From positions 11,780,001 to 11,844,000 of the forward strand of contig OX291551.1 of the NCBI GenBank assembly GCA_946406115.1: a stretch of 64,000 bases of DNA, read 5' to 3'. How positions within the stretch are numbered: the stretch's first letter is position 1; every line of letters begins with the position of its first letter. Both the position numbers and the translations under genes were made by a program. The notes beneath the pieces were generated by a model. That model searched no databases, was not told the origin of the DNA, and worked only from the letters and a program-made list of their open reading frames with translations. This DNA is from Apoda limacodes (Eukaryota; Arthropoda; Insecta; Lepidoptera; Limacodidae). Below are positions 58,248 to 64,000 of this stretch, one piece after another.

Positions 58248-58590
58248 CACACGAATATACTCGCTAGCTACCCCTTAAGTAAATTACAAAACCGTCATGA
58301 TAACACTTAAAAGTGCACCCACGGACGGACCGACAGGTTTAGTAGTTGCATAAATTATAAAATCGCAATGGTATTCGAGAAGCCGCCCAAAGACGAATAG
58401 ACAATCTAAGTATATAAAAAAGACCCTACCACTATCCTTACTAGCTTCCCTTAGCAGACTTTAAGATTATAATAATATATGGAGAATCACTGTAAAGACG
58501 AACTAACAGATTAGAAGTTAATGTAACCCTGAACTACATCTACAGCCTACCCTTTAAATAGAGTTATAACCTAGTCCTAACCGTAGGTAT
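57640..58590 (+). repeat. Degenerate satellite, units of about 95-125 bp
   Basis: The unit anchor GCTTCCCCTTAAGTAAA or variants recurs at about 57738, 57836, 57931, 58034, 58141, 58268, 58443 and 58541. Within units, GTAATGTATGAA-type and TCACCTTA-GGAAGAACCCTTA-type blocks follow in the same order. Later units change to AAAGACGAACTAACAGATT. It is non-coding and internally interrupted by a (TA)n tract. I do not recognise the family. Confidence 0.8.
58213..58248. repeat. (TA)n microsatellite
   Basis: An uninterrupted AT dinucleotide run within the satellite. Confidence 0.95.
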
Positions 58591-59740
58591 CTAGAAATCC
58601 CCATACATTCATGATGATTATTTTACCACTGTGGCTCACGCCATCTGTGTAATAATCGTGGAATTACTCGGTCGATCGATATCTTAGCTAACTGTCTAAT
58701 AATCTTGGAGATATTGAGGAGGCCTTATAGAGGGCGCTAAGGGCGGACGATTTAGTATGGAAGTCTATCTAAATCTACCAATCCTAGTTTCCAGGTCGTT
58801 TACGGGTAACCCTAACTGGGAATCGTCCAGGAAAATTCACATATACAACCATTCCTTAAGGGTTCGTAAGTTGTCCTATCCAGAATTGATGGGCCCGCCA
58901 CCGAATTATCCCCTCGGCCAATTAATGACTAAACGGTCAGACTTTTCGTACATTTGCCTGTGCATCGAAGTGCCCAGCTGGCGTCTCGTGGTCACGTGGG
59001 TGCGCAGAGTTCACATTTTAGTCTTCTGCGCAGATACAGAGTCTAATCGTGTTACTCGACCTTCCTTCGACTAATTTACGTTGGTTCGGTTTTGGTTTAG
59101 TATCTCGCGACCCGGTCAATACGAATTTCGTTATTAGATCTAAAATTGAGTTTATGTTTACAACCTATGGCGATTATCTACACTAGAATATAAAGTTTAT
59201 GAAAACAAAACTATAAAATTGAGACAAAACCTAACGCTCGCCTAACTTATACTCTAGGTTGTTCCTACCTGGTCGCTAAAATGAATATTGAAAAATAATT
59301 ATGTATAACTTGAATTTGAATAGCCTTAAAGGCCTAGGGTACCGTCTGGCCTTAAGCGGTTGTCAATTATATCGTGTCTATTATCTGACTAACGCCTTGG
59401 AACCTTTAGCAAGGAAGGTATATAACGACCAACTCCTGACAGACTCGTACATAGTTTTAATCAGACTAGCTTACCGTGTGGCTTCGCCTTCCTGTCATTT
59501 AGTAATTGAGTAAGTGTATAAACATTAGTCTTTCGTACACTGTGCCTTAAACGGTTCTTTAGGATAGGTAAGTAGTGCTCCCCACCAACTCCTACGTTTA
59601 TAACGCTACGGAGGTGGCACACAACCAGGCGACCATGTATTTATCCTTACTACTGTGACTAACTATGGAACTAAGGGGACCATTTCGTTATTATTTGAAT
59701 ACAACCTACGATCGGTCTGTTCGAACCCGAGGCTCCTTAA
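58591..59740. other. Unrecognised DNA, no gene supported
   Basis: The longest frame is 105 codons at 58757-59074 on the plus strand; it shows no domain and no family resemblance. The C/A-rich texture of the satellite continues. No RNA gene is seen, although GTTCGAACCC at about 59721 resembles a tRNA T-loop by chance. Confidence 0.4.
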
Positions 59741-59806
59741 GTTAAATAGCCGCTATCCCGGAGAGGCTATACTCGCCCGAAACATGTGTCGTGCAGGCTA
59801 AGTTCA
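59741..59806 (+). ncRNA. Decayed type-I hammerhead ribozyme-like motif
   Basis: Hammerhead ribozymes are small self-cleaving RNAs. Here the 3' half is well formed: GAA (59779-59781), then A15.1 and C15.2 (59782-59783), loop ATGT, then G and U (59788-59789) and C17 (59790). This gives a minimal two-pair stem III and a GUC cleavage triplet. The 5' half of the core, expected CUGANGA, reads CCGGAGA (59758-59764), two transitions away from consensus. Stem II is weakened by a missing base (GGC-TATACTCG-CCC). Stem I can form through TAGCC (59747-59751) with GGCTA (59796-59800). Type-I hammerheads with a minimal stem III are known from Penelope-like retroelements; assignment to such an element is inference. 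It is probably inactive. Confidence 0.45.
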
Positions 59807-59943
59807 TATGAAATAATAAATTAGGTGTGCGATTACGCACATGGTTAAGTGGTAAATTGTTCATCAGAGTAATTAAGGCGACAGAACACCTAATTTGGCA
59901 CACAATAAGTATGTTTAAGGTGGGTTGTAAGGGAGACATATCT

Positions 59944-60001
59944 ACACTCAGGACCTGGCGCATTAGCCAGATCAAGTAAGGGTTAGCCCTTTTCTGAGTG
60001 T
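59944..60001. other. Three-way-junction fold next to the hammerhead
   Basis: An outer 8-bp stem, ACACTCAG (59944-59951) with CTGAGTGT (59994-60001), encloses two perfect 5-bp hairpins. These are CTGGC-GCATTA-GCCAG (59955-59970) and AAGGG-TTAG-CCCTT (59978-59991). It starts nine bases 3' of the ribozyme on the ribozyme's strand. It is not a tRNA: arm lengths and loops do not fit. The function is unknown. Confidence 0.6.
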
Positions 60002-60010
60002 TTAGAACTT

Positions 60011-60087
60011 AACGTTTCGGCTTTCCATACAACAATTCAGAGCCTCATCAGTTAGTAGAGAATTGTGTATGATTATACTAATACGTC
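60011..60087 (-). ncRNA. Hammerhead ribozyme, complete core (type III layout)
   Basis: Reading 5'-3' on the minus strand: GACGT (60087-60083, stem III), A (60082, position 17, cleavage site), TTAGT (60081-60077, stem I), a 20-base loop, ACTAA (60056-60052, stem I), CTGATGA (60051-60045), GGCT (60044-60041, stem II), an 18-base loop, AGCC (60022-60019, stem II), GAA (60018-60016) and ACGTT (60015-60011, stem III). Stem I is 5 bp, stem II is 4 bp with the conserved G10.1-C11.1 pair, and stem III is 5 bp starting with the required A15.1-U16.1 pair and ending in one G-U pair. All core bases (CUGAUGA, GAA, H17) are present. Stem III is the open one, so the layout is type III. Such RNAs cleave themselves at position 17. 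No promoter or host element coding sequence is visible nearby. Confidence 0.8.
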
Positions 60088-60101
60088 TTCAACGGGGTGA
60101 T

Positions 60102-60930
60102 TCATGGTGAAGAATAGAACAAATCCTGACCCACTAACGTCACCTCATAGCCTGTTAATAAAGTTTGGTCAAGGTCGAAGTTCTGTCATCTTTATCTTAA
60201 ATGGCTCAGTCAAAACATAAATTAAACAGTATAAAGCAATAAAATAAAGCCTAGATAGTCTAAATAAAAATTAGACTCGCTAGATTAATGTCGCGGCCCT
60301 GAAAAACATATGAGGTTTACGTTTATTTTTACACAGGAAACAAATATTTAAATATGAACACAATAATACTTAGCTTTCCAAATCTATCCGTCGCAGTAAT
60401 GGGTGGAGTGGAGGTTTTATTTATATACGAATTCCTTAAGGAGATTGGGTTAAAAATCCCACATTAAATTTTAGCCGCCCATTACCTAAACGGAATCTAA
60501 CAGTTCAGCTTCCTTACTCGACGCCGGTGAAGGGTGGAACTGGAGCCAACCTAGATCTAGGTTTAGTCAGCCCCTCACACCCTTAGATTCCCGAAGCCTG
60601 CAGTTTATCAAGCATGTCTCTAACATTAAGCCCCGATCTCCCCTCATCTTATAACAAGCCAGACCCCGCTTGAAGAACCCCTACTGTGACTGCCCCGTCC
60701 TCGCCTACCTCTATCTACCAAGGGTCTGCTTGCTTTGGGGATCACCATACTGCAAAGCAGCACGATGTCGGAATTAAAATTGTTATGATAATAAATAGTG
60801 AATATAGAGATATCATTAACGTAATAGTCAATTACATGCAACAACCTCGTCTAACTTTAATGAGCACCTACTAAATCGTGTAGGGTTTCTTTAATAGGAA
60901 TTCATGACAAGGTTCGCACAAGGATTACAT
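60102..60930. other. Unrecognised DNA around the hammerhead, no gene supported
   Basis: A weak direct repeat about 130 bp apart is visible (AGTAATGGGTGGAGTGGAG at about 60396 and GGTGAAGGGTGGAACTGGAG at about 60526). Short overlapping frames of 60-66 codons occur on both strands. No reverse transcriptase, GIY-YIG or integrase motif could be read on either strand. Confidence 0.4.
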
Positions 60931-61126
60931 ACTCATACACATATGTGCACAGCAAGGGCCACACAAGGACTACCCCAGCGAGTCCTTTGGGGGGTCCCTT
61001 CACCTCCGACTCAGATCAGTGCGAGTAACCGCGGCCCAGGGACTCGCGTAGGGTTTTATCCAGTGAGGATATCCAAACTCATACACATACACGCACTACA
61101 GGGAATACACAAGATTTACCCTAGCC
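60931..61126 (+). repeat. Degenerate direct repeat of about 50 bp, 146 bp apart
   Basis: ACTCATACACATATGTGCAC with ACACAAGGACTACCCCAGC (60931-60980) recurs as ACTCATACACATACACGCAC with ACACAAGATTTACCCTAGCC (61077-61126). It is probably the remains of a tandem array. Confidence 0.65.
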
Positions 61127-62600
61127 TTAACCCTAAGCTTAACCGACTTCCTATCTAATCAGATCAGGGCTTAATTACGGGGTTTTCCTCCCACAAGGTA
61201 TCACAAAATTTACAACATCATGTTAAAAGACATCGATCCCGGCAGGAACCTTTTACTCCACTAAATTTTCTACAGAAATCGGCAATCTCTTTTCCTTAGA
61301 GAGTACATAGTCAACAATGTCAACAAATTACCTCTGCATTTTTAATAAGTAAGGGTTTTTTTTTCTTCTCTACCCCAAATTTACAACTAAAATCCCGGAC
61401 TAAATCCCAACCAAAAAGTCAAACACTTTTAATTTTCCCCAACCAACCCTTCACTTTAACCAAGGTGGCATCTTACACGGTCCCTTACACAGTCCTTACG
61501 CCATCGTATAAAGGAAGTCCCTCACAAAGCCCCATAGTACAAACCCATCAATAATAAGTTGACATTGCTAGCCTCAGTTCTAACAAAAGACACTTACTGA
61601 TATTTGATGTAGGCGAAACGTGCACGGCGCCGGTATTAAATTTCTTTAAATCTTTGTGCGTCCTGTCCTTCACACATCCTCAGGAACCTCGAGCACGGCC
61701 AGCCTCTCGGCACGACGACAGTGAAAAAGGGTGCCGCAACTGACGCCTATCGCTTATAACCGTTTTCCCCTCCCCCACGATAGACGCGGCCTGAACGCGT
61801 GGCGTGTCTAGAAATGGTGGCGCCAGTTAAATTCTTCTTTATTTTACTTCCACGTGTACCCACGTGCTCCGCAGTTTAGTGGCCAGTTACTTTATAGTAA
61901 TAATCGAACAATCATATCGAATCGCAAAACGATTCTACTAAATCATTTACCTGCTGAGCTAGCTTCTCCGCATTTCCGTGGCTCGATTATACAGCTTCGA
62001 TTAGTCTACACATTGGAGGTTCGTCGTAAGCGGCGCGGAGCCTACTCTACCATCCCTCTCGCACCCTACAACGTTTATATCAATTAACTGAGAATAATCA
62101 ATCGATATTCTCCATATATTTTAACCTCCTGGTTATCTGCTACTTTACGAATCGGTCGTATTTAACGAGCAATTATTTTTGTGTTGATGATTTCAGGATC
62201 CTACCGCGATTTACGCCTTATGACGTAGGTATAAACATATTAATCGAAGACCGGTGAGGACATCCCGGGCCACTCACTTACTTCATACTTCATTGATCTC
62301 GTTTCTATCAATTTATTAGGAGTATTCGATTGGTATGAATTACGAAGGTGATTAATCTAATTTATATTTATTATTGATGAATTCCATCTTTAATTTACCT
62401 GCTCTCTTAAAACTTAAATTAGCATGTCAACACCGTGTCGTGAGGTCCAGATTACTACAATTCTCTATTAACGGCTTGGATCCACTACAATGTCTTTTGT
62501 CACTGTCACTTTCAAAGTCCACAAAATGAATTATAACACTTGCGGCGCGTTTAAAAAAATTAAAGGTACCTGTATAGTTTAGGGAAAGAATTGTTGTAAT
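61127..62600. other. Unrecognised C/A-rich DNA, no gene supported
   Basis: The interval 61380-61560 is C-rich and pyrimidine-biased. A GCGAAACGTGCACGGCGCCG stretch at 61614 and TGGTGGCGCCAGTTAAA near 61815 stand out but could not be tied to a known element. No coding frame is convincing. Confidence 0.4.
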
Positions 62601-64000
62601 TTGATATTTAATATAATACGATGTCAACACGTCAAAACAGGAACCGGTGAGCATCAAAACCATTGTGTTCTTCTTATTGTGGACATGAAATAAGATCTGA
62701 GCGATTCATATACCAAGATATATCTAGTTATAGCTAGATATAGAAGTTTTTACTCTAACCGAACTTGTTTGGTCACACCAGAACTCCATATTACCAAATC
62801 CATTCGGAAGTCAGAAGAAAAGACTTCCCCATTAGAACCAGCTAGCAGCACTAAAAAGAAATCTAGACAATGAAACCATCCTTCCATACTGGAAACAAGT
62901 CTAAGCGTCCAAATCTCTCATTTAATTTTCCTTAAACACTTACTAGTCTCAAATCAACTTTCTTACAACCAATCAAACCTGCATGAATCTTAGTTTTAAG
63001 ATTTATTTTAGGTACTCTATAATTTTTGGTTGTAGATTAAGTGTGTTCTAGAAATAAAGTTGCCTCGATATAATTAGACCTCCACGTTTAAGTAGTCGAC
63101 GATAAATAAACTACAGGTCCAAAAATACCAAAAACCATTTCCAGAGTGTATCCTCAATGTTTGATATGTGTTTATCTAGACTTAGTTCAGAAATAGTATG
63201 CCGTAAATCTGTAGCGAAGGACCGTTAGCGAAGATCTGGTCTAGATCTCCCTTCCGACTCAAACTCCATTGAACACACAGATTTTGGCGTGTGAAATTGA
63301 TGTTTTGAAGTGTAGTTTTAAGAAATTTTATGTAATAAAATTAAAAAAGTAAAAATAAGTTTAATGTAATTTTCAATAACAATTATAAATTTAACTCTGA
63401 TCAAAATTCAACTCTCATAGAGATAGTTGATGAAGACAAGGTATAATTAAAAAAAAATATGCTGAGCTGTAAATTTAATTGTTTGTGTAACAACTCAGTT
63501 AAAATTGCTAAAAGTGTTACTTAGATTATTAAAATTTTTTGTAGGCTTTCACTTAAGTTAATTTTGAAAATAAAGTGTAACAATAAATATTTTTTAAAAA
63601 CACAAAAAAATTCAAACATTTCACAAAATTCACACACTTTCCTTAACATAAAAGAAAATCGAGAAATATTGCCCTATCACCCTTGTTCTACAAAATTTTC
63701 CCATAAAAATAGAACCAGCTGAAAAACAAATAATGGCCAGACTTAGAAAGTCTAGGTTACCTAGTTCTCCTAACAATCTATTAGACAACAAAATTAAAGA
63801 AAAACAGCTAAATTCTTTCTTGTCTGAATTTAGACATTAGACAAAGAAAGACGAAATCGTTGTGTTTCAGGAAATTACCCGGGAAAACGGGGATTTTAGA
63901 GCTCTTGTAAATCTAAATCTAAATTAAAAAAATATTTCCTACCTCTGGAAAATCAATAAATTAATTAAAAATAAAGTTAAATAATAGGATCTGTGTAACT
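62601..64000. other. AT-rich DNA, no gene recognised
   Basis: Composition returns to the AT-rich background. No domain-bearing frame, RNA gene or recognised repeat was found; ATAGCTAGATATAG at about 62731 is a short palindromic tract. Confidence 0.45.

Noticed and set aside
57640..58590. CRISPR-like array or telomeric repeat
   Set aside because: Units are long, degenerate and without constant repeat/variable spacer layout; the sequence is not the insect TTAGG repeat.
58757..59074. 105-codon plus-strand open frame as a gene
   Set aside because: No domain, no splice context, no similarity to a family I know; it lies in C/A-rich repeat-like DNA where long frames arise easily.
59716..59732. GTTCGAACCC as a tRNA T-arm
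   Set aside because: No acceptor, D or anticodon arms can be drawn around it.
61592..61640. CTGATATTTGATGTAGGCGA-AAC stretch as a third hammerhead
   Set aside because: No CUGANGA box at the right distance, no stem II and no matching stem III strand with a cleavage triplet.
61800..61830. TGGTGGCGCCAGTT as an LTR-retrotransposon primer-binding site
   Set aside because: No LTR pair, no gag or pol frame and no matching second LTR were visible.

Overview
The window looks like lepidopteran (moth or butterfly) nuclear DNA. It is AT-rich and contains no bacterial-style gene packing. It is crowded with decayed elements typical of Lepidoptera: CR1/Jockey-type, RTE-type and RNase-H-type LINE fragments, mariner remnants, short Helitron-like elements with a TC start and CTAG end, and the short dispersed repeat that carries the GCGAGTCAGACTCGC-type palindrome. 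The lepidopteran assignment is inference from these repeat families and from GT-AG splicing of the one convincing gene; no species can be named.

Only one probable host protein-coding gene is supported: a two-exon MADF-BESS gene on the minus strand (exon 1 at 33825-33954, exon 2 at 30189-30973, 304 codons plus stop). Its 2.85-kb intron is filled with repeats, and a GC-richer leader with a short upstream ORF lies in front of it.

Layout. 1-5.5 kb: AT-rich DNA with a MITE, a LINE 3' tail and a Helitron-like element. 5.56-8.6 kb: a 5'-truncated LINE on the minus strand, broken by frameshifts. 8.6-12.9 kb: dispersed repeats. 12.95-16.3 kb: a nest of a Jockey-like remnant, an RTE remnant and a mariner transposase relic, with a second mariner piece at 17.7 kb. 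18-24.3 kb: dispersed repeats, Helitron-like pieces, a 201-bp tandem duplication and an AT palindrome. 24.8-30.0 kb: LINE fragments and repeats. 30.2-34.1 kb: the MADF-BESS gene. 36.2-39.4 kb: a repeat copy, a LINE interrupted by one stop codon and a minisatellite. 39.4-50 kb: mostly unrecognised AT-rich DNA with scattered repeats. 50.6-57.1 kb: a TIR element, a 590-bp inverted repeat pair spanning 4.3 kb, LINE and Helitron-like pieces. 57.1-62.6 kb: a region of different texture, with fewer recognised dispersed repeats, a roughly 100-bp degenerate satellite and folded non-coding motifs.

The most striking signal is at 60011-60087 on the minus strand: a complete hammerhead ribozyme architecture with every core nucleotide present and three complementary stems. 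A decayed type-I hammerhead-like motif lies 220 bp away on the other strand (59741-59806), and a three-way-junction fold (59944-60001) lies just 3' of the intact ribozyme on its own strand. No protein-coding element was found around them, so their host element is unidentified.
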